From Kitasatospora paranensis (lineage in GTDB: Bacteria; Actinomycetota; Actinomycetes; Streptomycetales; Streptomycetaceae), in the NCBI RefSeq assembly GCF_039544005.1, contig NZ_BAABKV010000001.1, positions 496,001-560,000 on the forward strand: a stretch of 64,000 nt of DNA, given 5' to 3'. The translations under genes and the position numbers were made by a program. This document shows positions 55,176 through 64,000 of this stretch, one piece after another. Under the pieces are notes generated by a model. That model was not told the origin of the DNA, searched no databases, and worked only from the letters and a program-made list of their open reading frames with translations. Every line of letters begins with the position of its first letter. Positions within the stretch are counted from its first letter, which is position 1.

Positions 55176-56695
55176 CTAGACGTTGGACATCACGCGCATC
55201 AGGTCGAGCAGGCCGTGGCCCTCCAGGTACCGGTCGCGGCCGAGCGAGGTCGCACTGGCACAGAACAGGTCCTTGACCTCGCGCGGGCGGCCGATGAACT
55301 CCGGCCGGACGGAGAGGAAGGCGGCAACGGCGCCGGAGACGTGCGGGGCCGCCATCGAGGTGCCGCTCTGCTCGGTGTAGACCGCAACGGCCGCCGGGTC
55401 TGCACCCGGCGGGAGCAGCGTGGTCGGGTCGCCGCGCAGGCTGCCGGTGGCACAGGAGGTGATCCGCTCGCCCGGGGCCAGCAGGTCCGGCTTCAGCCGG
55501 CCGTCCAGGGTCGGTCCCTTCGAGGAGTTGTAGGTGACACCGAACTCGTGCGGGCGATCGCGGTGGGTGGAGCCGACGGTGATCGCGCCATCGGCGTTCC
55601 CCGGGTCGGTGATGGAGGCCGGCACCCCCGGGTGTCGGTGCCGCCCTCGCCCGGCAGCCGGGTGCCGAACCCGCCGTTGCCCGCGCTCACCACGACCACG
55701 ACTCCGCTGGCCGCGAGCAGGTCGACCTCCCGGCAGACCGGGCTCTGACCGCAGGCGTACTCGGCGGCGTCCCAGGGACAGCCGAGGCTCAGGTTGACGC
55801 CGTGCACCACCAGCATCCGGCCGCCGGTGTTCACCTTCTCCCGCAGGTAGTACAGCGCCTCGATCACCGCGCTGGACGATGTGACCAGGAAGTCGCCGCG
55901 CGGGGCGAGCACCTTCAGGCTGACCAACTGGGCCCGGGAGGCGATGCCCTGCAGTGAACCGCCCTCCGCGAGCTCGCGGGACTCCCGGACGGGTAAGCCG
56001 CCGATCAGCTTCAGGCGAGTGATCAGCGGAGTGCTGTCCGGTGGCAGGCCGCCGGCGATGATCCCCGCCACATGCGTGCCGTGGCCGACGGGGTCGGTGA
56101 GCGGCTGCTCCGCCGGATCGGCCGGGCCGTCCGGGCCGTCCGGCACCAGACCGGTGAAGTCCCGGTGGAGTGCGGCGACCGGGCCCTGCAGGGTGCCGGC
56201 GGCGAAATGCGGATGGCTTTCGTCGATACCGCTGTCCATGACCGCCCACACCACACCCAGACCGGAAGCGCCGTAGCAGCGGGTGACGGCATCGGCCTTG
56301 ATGGTGGAGATCGAACGGTCGATGTGCGCCTCCATCGTGTAGTCCGGCCACACCCGGAACACGGTCGGCCGGGCGGCGGACTCCTGGTCCCGCTGCAGCA
56401 GCAGCTCGATCTCCTCGGGGCTGAGCAGGCAGCGCAGATAGGACGCGGCAACCCGGATCGGCTCCGGCCCGCCCGGGAAGACTCGCGCGTACAGGCCGAG
56501 GAACTCGCTCCGGGTGCGCTCGGTGTCCGCGTCCCGGGCGAGGTCCACCTCGACCAGCACCGGGCTGCGATTCTCCTCGTCGATCGGCACCACGCTCCTG
56601 CGCCGCTCGACAGAGCCCGGTTCGAGCGCCGGACCGATCCGGCTCCGCACCACCCCGTACGGCGGAACCGGATCAGGCCCCGACGCGGCACTCAT
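55176..56695 (-). CDS. Subtilisin-like S8 peptidase, frame broken once
   Basis: One missing C in the C5 run at 55625-55629 splits it. The joined 506-residue product has the complete catalytic triad: Asp in AVMDSGIDESHPHF, His in GHGTHVAGIIAGG, and Ser in SGTSMAAPHVSGAVAAFL, with oxyanion Asn in SAGNGGFG. There is no signal peptide or recognisable inhibitor prodomain; the first 130 residues are a charged region with SPVLVEVDLARDADTERTRS. ATG at 56695 follows GGGAGGTG. It lies just upstream of a serine hydrolase, making a two-gene unit. Confidence 0.75.
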
Positions 56696-56887
56696 CCCGG
56701 GCACCTCCCGTGACGGCGTACGACACCCCTCAATCCACCATGCGCCCACCGCCCCCGCCTGTCACCCGCACCCGCCCACCACGCCACTGCCCGACAGCAG
56801 CGAGCCCTGGGCCGCTGCCGCGCGAACCGGACACCTGGGCGGCCGGCACCATCGACGCCCCCGGCCGCCCCGGCGTGTGCGCCGGCG

Positions 56888-57451
56888 TCAGCTGGAGGTG
56901 GCGGTGGGGGCGACCCCGAGTACGCTGCCCAGCCGGGCCACGACGGCCGAGTAGTCGGTGTCCCCCTTGGCGAGTACGGCCTTGGCCTGGGCGACCTGGG
57001 CGGCGTCGTTGGCGGTCGCACCGGCAACGCAGCCGGTCGCACCCTGCCGCAGGTTCGTCAGCGCCGAGGACCACAAGGCCTGGGACTGCGCGTCGGGGAT
57101 GGGGTCGAAGCCCTTGATGATGTTGAGATCATGGTCGAGGTCGCTGCACGCCGACTGGACCGCCGAGAAGTCGGCAGGGGCGGCCGGGTCGATGGCCACA
57201 CTGCGCCGGAAGTCGCCGAGGTCGTGGTCGAGAGCGTGCATCCCCTGCTTGTGGCGACTGTCCTGGAACCATGCGACGAGCTTGACCTGGGCATCCCCGG
57301 AAAGCGTCGATGCATTGACAGCGGAGGGCGGGCTTGAGACCGACGGCGCGGTAGCGGCCGAGGTCGGACTGCCGGAAGACGAGCCGCCACTGCACGCGGC
57401 AAGCGGGACCACAGAGACGGCAACGATCAGACCGAGCAAGAACTGACGCAT
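56888..57451 (-). CDS. Lipoprotein of unknown function
   Basis: A 187-residue lipoprotein: signal RQFLLGLIVAVSVVPLAACS with lipobox Cys about 20, a Ser/Thr/Gly/Pro linker, then a helical domain (VKLVAWFQDSRHKQGMHALD, CSDLDHDLNIIKGFDPIPDA, LTNLRQGATGCVAGA) with two Cys that may bridge. No family recognised. ATG at 57451; the upstream region to 57540 is AT-richer and may hold its promoter. Confidence 0.65.
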   Translation of the reverse strand: MRQFLLGLIVAVSVVPLAACSGGSSSGSPTSAATAPSVSSPPSAVNASTLSGDAQVKLVAWFQDSRHKQGMHALDHDLGDFRRSVAIDPAAPADFSAVQSACSDLDHDLNIIKGFDPIPDAQSQALWSSALTNLRQGATGCVAGATANDAAQVAQAKAVLAKGDTDYSAVVARLGSVLGVAPTATSS

Positions 57452-59008
<1,557 letters not shown>

Positions 59009-59024
59009 GCCCTGGTCGGACCAC

Positions 59025-59053
59025 GGCCGGCCGCCCTCCCGGGGCGGCCGGCC
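59025..59053 (+). terminator. Hairpin terminator after the Rpf-LysM gene
   Basis: ggccggccgccc (59025-59036), five-base loop, gggcggccggcc (59042-59053): 12-bp perfect arms 17 bases after the stop. Confidence 0.75.
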
Positions 59054-59182
59054 CCGGCGCGTGGACCGCGGTGTGCGGATCCGCATCAGCCCCGACGCTA
59101 CCCCTCATCGGGCAGGCTCTGGCCCTGTGTCATCACAGCACCTCCCGCCCTGACCGGCCGGGGACACGTGCGACAGCGGGCC

Positions 59183-59563
59183 TCACCCGATGGCGGCCTT
59201 GTAGCCGGCGGCGTCGAGGAGCTTGTCGATCTCGGACTCGGCCGACGGCTTGAGCTTGAAGATCCAGGCCTCGTAGGGCTCCTCGTTGATGAGCTCCGGA
59301 GTGTCGGCCAACTCCTCGTTCACGGCGATCACCTTGCCGCCGACCGGCGCGTAGATGTCCGACGCCGCCTTGACCGACTCGACGACGCCTGCGGGCTCAC
59401 CCGCTTCGAAGACCTTCCCGACCTCCACCAGCTCCACGAACACGATGTCGCCGAGGGCCCGCTGGGCATGGTCACTGAGCCCGATCGTCACCGAGCCGTC
59501 CGACTCCAGACGCGCCCACTCGTGCGACTCCGCGAACCGCAGATCAGCCGGGATGTTCGACAC
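59183..59563 (-). CDS. gcvH: Glycine cleavage system H protein
   Basis: A 126-residue lipoyl-carrier protein. [20 protein letters not shown] is the usual N-terminus, and the lipoyl Lys is in [15 protein letters not shown] (about residue 65). [20 protein letters not shown] follows. GcvH carries the aminomethyl group between P, T and L proteins, or donates octanoyl for lipoate synthesis. No other gcv gene is nearby. GTG at 59563 is chosen because GGGAG precedes it and the family begins at SNIPADL; ATG at 59575 is also possible. Confidence 0.88.
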   Translation of the reverse strand: MSNIPADLRFAESHEWARLESDGSVTIGLSDHAQRALGDIVFVELVEVGKVFEAGEPAGVVESVKAASDIYAPVGGKVIAVNEELADTPELINEEPYEAWIFKLKPSAESEIDKLLDAAGYKAAIG

Positions 59564-59703
59564 ACGCACTCCCATGAGGTCGTCGTTGATCGGCGCGCCC
59601 ATCATCCCCCACACCTGCGCAGGAGCAGCTGAAGCTCACTCGCGTTTCTGACGGCGCGTCCGGCCGGTGTGGTCTTGGACGTTCCCTGAGCCTGATTGTC
59701 CGT

Positions 59704-59735
59704 CACCTTCGGGCAGGTCGTCCTGCCCGAAGGTG
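59704..59735. terminator. Hairpin terminator between gcvH promoter and condensation-protein gene end
   Basis: caccttcgggcagg (59704-59717), loop tcgt, cctgcccgaaggtg (59722-59735): 14-bp perfect arms, 113 bases after the end of the minus-strand condensation-domain gene, which it probably terminates. Confidence 0.75.
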
Positions 59736-59847
59736 TGGCAGTCCGCAGCAGGCCGCTGCGCCCCGCCGACTCGCTGACCCACCCGGTCCCCGGGTGTGAT
59801 CGGACGAACGTCGGCGGAGGCGCTCACCGGGACTTCCCGTGCGGTGC

Positions 59848-61333
59848 CTACTCGGACCCGGCGGCGGCCTCTGCGACCATTCCCGGTGCGGGCGTCCCGG
59901 CGGTCTCCCCTCCACCTCCTGCGCGGCTCCCTCCCCGAGCGCCGCCTCGATCGCGGCCGCCTCCATGGCGTAGGCGAACGCCTCGGCCTGCGCGGGCGAG
60001 ACGTAGTGCGTGTCGACGCGGATCTCGAAGCGCAGCCCGCCCTCCGGGGTGTCGTCGACGTGGACGAAGAACCGCTCCCGCTGGGCCTCCTCCCGGGCGA
60101 ACCAGTGGAAGACGGTGTCCCGGCTGGCCGCCCGCAGCTCCCCGGCCAGCTCCTGCGGGTCCATCTCCCGGCCGGTTTCCGCCGGCAGGGCGTAGGTGCT
60201 GCGGTTGTTGAAGTACGTCCTGATGTTCGCGTCCTCGCCGCGCTCGATCGAGACCCGCTCGACCAGCTCGTCCAGCGCCTCGGGGTCGAAGTAGGCGTGC
60301 CGGTAGGCGGTCGTGCTGCCCCGCCCGGCCCGCTCGACGGCCTCCGCCGCGCTCGCCCCCGCGACGTCGACGGCGCACACGCCCGCCTGTGCGACCATGC
60401 AGACCACGTCGGCGAACACCGCCCGGAAGCGGTTGTTGACCACCGGCCGCACCACCACAGGGCTGATGCCGGTGGCCCGGTACAGCCCGACCGCGAACAG
60501 GCCCAGCAGGATCCCCGGCACCGCGGTACCCGTCCGCGCGGCGATCGCCGGCAGCGCCGCCGTCAGCGCCGCCGAGTGGAACTGCGCACCCCAGTGCCGT
60601 GGCTCGCGCGGATCGGTGGGGCCCGGCAATTGCTGCGCGGGCATCGACCGCAGTACGCCCTCGAAGTGCCGCAGCGCCCGCTCGCTCTGCCGCCGTCCCT
60701 CGGCGGACCGCTGCCAGCGCGCCTGCTCCAGCTGCTGCATGCCACCGACCGGCTCGGTGTTCCGGGCCCGCACCTGGCCGAGCATGATCGCGCCGCCGAG
60801 GCCGTCGGTGACCAGGTGGTGCATGACGGTGACCCGCTGGACCGGACGGCCGTGCTGACGTACGGCCGCCATCCGCACCGGCCACTGCCCGGCGAAGTCG
60901 AACGGCTCGCTGCAGTAACGCTCCTCGACCGCGGCGGCGACCTCCAGCGGGTCGGCGTCCGCCGGCGCGTCGTACACCTCCAGCGTGACCTGCCCGGCAG
61001 AGAAGAGCTGCTGGAGCGCCCGGCCTCCCGGGGCGAAGCGCAGCCGGGTGCGCATCGAGGGGAAACGCTCCATCAGGTAGCGCAGTTCTGCGGCGAGGTC
61101 GTCCAGCGTCGTGCCGGGCTCCACCGGGGACCGGCCACCGATCGGCAGCTGGTTGCGCTGCCGGCCCATCGCCTGCCAGATCTCCCACATCCCCCAGGAC
61201 ATCTCCTCCAGGCCCTCGCCCTCGCCGGCGAAGTCGACCGCCACGCGCTCGGCGGCGGCAGGCACAACGGGCCCCGCCGACCCGGCGGCCCCGCCCACCT
61301 CGGCGGCGTCCGCCGCCTCCCCTCGGTCCGCAT
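59848..61333 (-). CDS. Free-standing NRPS condensation-domain protein, frame broken at both ends
   Basis: The central open frame (61298 to about 59910) encodes a condensation-domain fold. MSWGMWEIWQAMGRQRNQLP opens it, VTVMHHLVTDGLGGAIMLGQ holds the HHxxxDG catalytic motif, and VVVRPVVNNRFRAVFADVV and IRTYFNNRSTY follow. One missing G near 61318 restores an ATG start at 61333 (MRTEGEAADAAE), and one near 59909 restores a stop at 59848 (GMVAEAAAGSE). Total about 495 residues. No adenylation or carrier domain accompanies it. Condensation, epimerisation or ester formation on a carrier from elsewhere is possible. Confidence 0.72.
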
Positions 61334-61399
61334 CTCACACCCTCGCCGTCTGCGCCCGGTGGCGCTGCCGCATCAGGAACGTCCGCACTCGCAAGTCGG

Positions 61400-61620
61400 C
61401 CCCACCGTGCCGGTCGGCCCCGTGATCAGGTGCGCTTCCGAGATCACGCGCACGCTGCGCAGCATCGGCGCCGCGGCGGGTGTGCAGCGCTGACAGCGCG
61501 CGCAGCACGTCCTTCACGATCCGCCCCCGACCTCCGCCGCCACCACAGTGCAGTCGTGCACGTCGGGGCAGGCGGCGAGGACGCGCTCCTCGGACATGGC
61601 CACGTACAGCCACCGTCACC
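61400..61620 (-). pseudogene. Possible AMP-ligase C-terminal remnant
   Basis: On the minus strand, YVAMSEERVLAACPDVHDCT followed by VVAAEVGGG (61514-61600) looks like the VERVLAACPGVxDCAVV region of acyl-CoA/amino-acid adenylate-forming enzymes. Further on, in another frame, SVRVISEAHLITGPTGTVG echoes the final TATGKV block. Frames change at least once and no upstream part exists. It lies just upstream of the condensation-domain gene. Weak evidence. Confidence 0.3.
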
Positions 61621-61756
61621 GCCCAGGGTCGACGGCGTCCACCGCCCGGTCGACACGGCAGTATTACCCATCTCCCTCGCGGTACACCAGATCGCCGATG
61701 GGGCACTCCTGACGCCCGAGGAGACCGCAGACCCCGACCGCCCCCGAACACGCACC

Positions 61757-61965
61757 TCAGCCCGCGAACACCGCGCAGTCGAGCAAGATCGCTCCCCCGG
61801 GATTCGGGATTTCCTGTACGGCCGGGGTGCCGAGCAGGGTGGAGGCGGAGGTGGCGACTCGGGTCGCCCGGACGCCGCGGAGGGTCATGCGGGTGTGTTC
61901 GGCCTCGGTGACCATGCCCTTGGGTTCCAGGTGCGTCCGGAGCCGATCGGCGACCTGTTGAGTGG
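61757..61965 (-). pseudogene. folE: GTP cyclohydrolase I C-terminal fragment
   Basis: About 69 codons ending at the stop 61757-61759: TQQVADRLRTHLEPKG, then EAEHTRMTLRGVRA and VATSASTLLG, then an unrelated ending. FolE has a closely similar EAEHxCMTxRGVR, where the Cys binds zinc; here it is Arg. The substrate-binding N-terminal two-thirds are missing. A short decayed fragment. Confidence 0.5.
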
Positions 61966-62050
61966 ACCGCCTTGAGTGGAACGTCGCCCTCGTCGCTGCT
62001 CTGTCGGTTCTTGTTGCCGGACTTTCGGCGGTCGCCCGGCGAGGTCCGGC

Positions 62051-62365
62051 TCAGCCCGTCATGGCTCGGCCTACCGGCAGCTGCCCTTGATCCGGTTGGT
62101 ATCGCCACCACGTCTGCAGCTCGATCATCGCGCCCGCGTCGCGCAGAGGGCCGACCCACGTGGCCGTCACGTCATCCCCGACCCCCTCGGCGAGGCGGAC
62201 CGGCAGCGCCTGGGTCACGATCTGCTTGGCCCGCCAGAGACCGATGCCCATGCCCATGAGTTCCCGGAGCGCCTTCGCCACTTCGAGGGGCCGCGGGCCC
62301 ACGTCGAGGAGCACGATGTCCTGGGGGATGTGGTCGCAGATCAGCACGAATCGGTCAGTCACCAT
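62051..62365 (-). CDS. Free-standing ribosomal L7/L12 C-terminal-like domain
   Basis: A 104-residue protein: VLLDVGPRPLEVAKALRELM, GMGIGLWRAKQIVTQALPVR and WVGPLRDAGAMIELQ. This follows the bL12 C-terminal domain (KIxVIKxVRELTGLGLKEAK) but without the N-terminal dimerisation and hinge parts. Single-domain proteins of this type occur in actinomycetes with unknown role. Starts at 62365 (ATG) or 62362 (GTG, better spacing from GAGGAG). The C-terminal 20 residues extend the domain. Confidence 0.65.
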   Translation of the reverse strand: MVTDRFVLICDHIPQDIVLLDVGPRPLEVAKALRELMGMGIGLWRAKQIVTQALPVRLAEGVGDDVTATWVGPLRDAGAMIELQTWWRYQPDQGQLPVGRAMTG

Positions 62366-62409
62366 GCTCCTCGATACAGGTTGGCAGCCGGCTCCAGTGA
62401 GGGCTCGCG

Positions 62410-62898
62410 TCACTCCTCCGGTGGTGTCCACATCACCCTGACCCGGTCGGCGGCGATGTCGAATCCGAGCAGCGGCTGCGGGCCGCCGCCTTCGGGGAAG
62501 AGCGGCACCGACTTGCCCAGGCGGCGCCCTATCGCGCTCAGGAGCCCGCACAGGACGTCCAGTCGCGCCTGTCCCTGAAGTTCCCGGAGGTCGACATCGA
62601 AGTCGATCTGCTCGCCCCCGAGGAACCGGAAGATCGCGCAGACCTCGGGATCAGGCCACGCCTTCAGGCTCGGGCACTCCGCGTCCGCCGGGCGGGACAG
62701 CACGGCCTGGGCGCGGGGCAGTGGCAGCACTGCGTCGCCCTCGGCGTACTCGAAGGCCCAGCCCCGTTCCTCGATCAGGTCGAGCACGGCCTGCCAGTCG
62801 GCCTCCGTCGTGTCCTCAACGAACACATCGGGCAGGCAGCCCCCATCCGTGGGATCGAGCAGCGAGGCGACCTGGTCGTCCCACAGCAGATCAGCCAT
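62410..62898 (-). CDS. Hypothetical protein
   Basis: A 162-residue acidic protein: ADLLWDDQVASLLDPTDGGC, ADWQAVLDLIEERGWAFEYA, DPEVCAIFRFLGGEQIDFDV and LFPEGGGPQPLLGFD. Its frame is continuous and the composition normal. The repeated acidic-aromatic pattern resembles SUKH/immunity-type orphan proteins, but I recognise no specific family. ATG at 62898. It is separated from the L7/L12-like gene by 44 bases, likely the same unit. Confidence 0.55.
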   Translation of the reverse strand: MADLLWDDQVASLLDPTDGGCLPDVFVEDTTEADWQAVLDLIEERGWAFEYAEGDAVLPLPRAQAVLSRPADAECPSLKAWPDPEVCAIFRFLGGEQIDFDVDLRELQGQARLDVLCGLLSAIGRRLGKSVPLFPEGGGPQPLLGFDIAADRVRVMWTPPEE

Positions 62899-63335
62899 GC
62901 CGCCATCCTGCCCGCCGGGCCCTGCCAAGCCGACCGATTTTCCTGGAGGAGCCCGATCAGCGACCTTGCCTGCGGGGCGTCCGTCGCGCTCAGGATGCGA
63001 AGGCGTGTCGGAGGAGCTCGCGCGACACGGCCGGCACGGCGGCGGTACGCGGTTCGAGGATGTCCGGAGAGGCAGGCCGTGGCAGCCGCGTCCGGGCCGT
63101 CCCGACGGGCGTCCCGCTTCAGGTGTGAGGCCCGCCGAACTTCCGCTCCGCGACCCCGAACGAGAGGACCTCCTGCACGGGTTCATCGGACCGCTCGAGA
63201 ACCGGCCGCCGGACAACGCGATCTCGGTGGGCGCTCCGGCGATGGGGCGTACACCGCCGACACCGCGTCGACGTGGCTCTCCGGGGGCCGGGTGCCGCGC
63301 GCGGGTGGCGTTTCGGCCGCTCGGTGCGGGTGGCC
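62899..63335. other. Intergenic region
   Basis: About 440 bases between the end of the GPP34 gene and the start of the gene at 62898. A piece around 63120-63240 (RDPEREDLLHGFIGPLENRP in one frame) has coding-like composition but no start or family. No RNA gene, repeat or hairpin was supported. Confidence 0.3.
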
Positions 63336-63962
63336 TCATCCGGCTGCGGAGTCCCGCCTGCTGATCGCCTGGCGCAGGGCGAGCGGCAGCGGGCCGCAGA
63401 GGAGGGTGAGCTGCCTGATCCGGTCGCGGTGCTCGCGTCGTCGGCGGTGACTCAGCAGCAGTCGCAGCTGCGCTGCGGCGGCGAGCGCCACCAGGGCGGC
63501 GGCGCGAGGTTCCACCCGGCCGAGCGGGGTGCGCAGCGCAGCGTCGAAGGTGGCGACCAGTGCCCTGCGCGGGCGTGGGTCGCGCAGCTCGATCCTGGTG
63601 GCGGGGAAGAGTCCGAGGATCCGGTGCTGCTCGGTGCGGAGCAGGCCGGCCGCGGCGAGCTGCGCGGTGACCGTACGGACGGTGTGGCGGCGCCGGGCGA
63701 CGATGGTCCGCCACGCGGTCGGCCTCCGCTCGGCGACCTCCGCCAGCAGTTCGCCGAGCAGCGGGTCGAGACCGGCCGGGGCCTTCGCGGCGATCGCCGC
63801 CTTGCCGTCGGCGTCCCGCAGCAGGCCGCGATGCAGGAGTTCGGTCAGGGCCGCCGCGCGGAGCAGCATCTCCAGGTTGCGCGTCCCGGTGAGCCGGCCG
63901 CGTTCCGGGTCGTAGGCGAGCAGGTAGAGCATGCCGGGCAGGGAGCCTGGCTGTGCTGGCAT
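63336..63962 (-). CDS. GPP34 (GOLPH3/Vps74-like) family protein
   Basis: A 208-residue helical protein: LPGMLYLLAYDPERGRLTGT, NLEMLLRAAALTELLHRGLL and RTVTAQLAAAGLLRTEQHRI, the GPP34 signature. In eukaryotes this fold binds phosphoinositides and Golgi enzymes; bacterial members are of unknown role and abundant in streptomycetes. ATG at 63962. The C-terminal 45 residues are Arg-rich. Intact. Confidence 0.8.
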   Translation of the reverse strand: MPAQPGSLPGMLYLLAYDPERGRLTGTRNLEMLLRAAALTELLHRGLLRDADGKAAIAAKAPAGLDPLLGELLAEVAERRPTAWRTIVARRRHTVRTVTAQLAAAGLLRTEQHRILGLFPATRIELRDPRPRRALVATFDAALRTPLGRVEPRAAALVALAAAAQLRLLLSHRRRREHRDRIRQLTLLCGPLPLALRQAISRRDSAAG

Positions 63963-64000
63963 GGGGTCAACCTTCCGGATCCGGGGAACGGTCGGGGTCC

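Overview
The window is high-GC actinomycete DNA with almost exclusively G/C third codon positions, GTG starts, many 4-bp stop/start overlaps and a typical Streptomycetaceae gene set: a multi-gene gas-vesicle cluster, a MatB-like surface polysaccharide synthase, a resuscitation-promoting-factor/LysM protein, SpoIIE-type phosphatase and STAS regulators, and an LpqY-SugABC-type trehalose importer. A STAS protein carries a tail that resembles a domain I associate with Kitasatospora, so Kitasatospora or Streptomyces is the best guess. No rRNA, tRNA, CRISPR array, complete insertion sequence or prophage was seen.

Layout. 1-8.9 kb: anti-sigma and anti-anti-sigma pieces, an iron-permease-like membrane protein, an SDR, a HAD phosphatase, an SRPBCC protein, a decayed gluconate-dehydrogenase/GH15 locus, a pyruvate-oxidase-like ThDP enzyme and small stress or membrane proteins. 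9.0-13.3 kb: the sugar ABC transporter operon. 13.4-15.4 kb: a STAS fusion, a divergent winged-helix regulator, an unknown gene and an acetyl-CoA synthetase scrap. 15.5-22 kb: gas-vesicle genes gvpO-A-F-G-J-L-S-K on the minus strand, with two divergent genes that look like displaced gvpY/gvpZ-type accessories and a third SRPBCC gene. 22-30 kb: PP2C phosphatase, Asp23, CYTH-CHAD, and small unknowns. 30.3-35.6 kb: acyltransferase, MatB-like deacetylase/glycosyltransferase, a small Pro/Ser-rich membrane protein and a GH16-like lipoprotein. 35.6-39.7 kb: LysR/EamA and TetR/NmrA divergent pairs. 40-47.3 kb: GH25 lysozyme, gene scraps, membrane proteins, a methyltransferase and a NarL-type two-component system. 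47.4-57.5 kb: a run of poorly known genes including a HEAT/WD40 operon and a cytosolic subtilase/serine-hydrolase pair. 58-64 kb: Rpf-LysM protein, GcvH, a free-standing condensation-domain protein, ligase and folE remnants, an isolated L7/L12 C-terminal domain and a GPP34 protein.

An important caveat: roughly twenty otherwise convincing genes or gene parts are split by single-base frame breaks, most of them one missing base and many inside C or G runs. This pattern looks more like an uncorrected long-read assembly than like massive gene decay, so those genes are listed as single CDSs spanning the break. By contrast several scraps (acs, a disulfide reductase tail, amidohydrolase and carboxylesterase tails, folE, GH15) lack most of their length and are probably real remnants, which marks the area as a rearrangement-prone accessory region.
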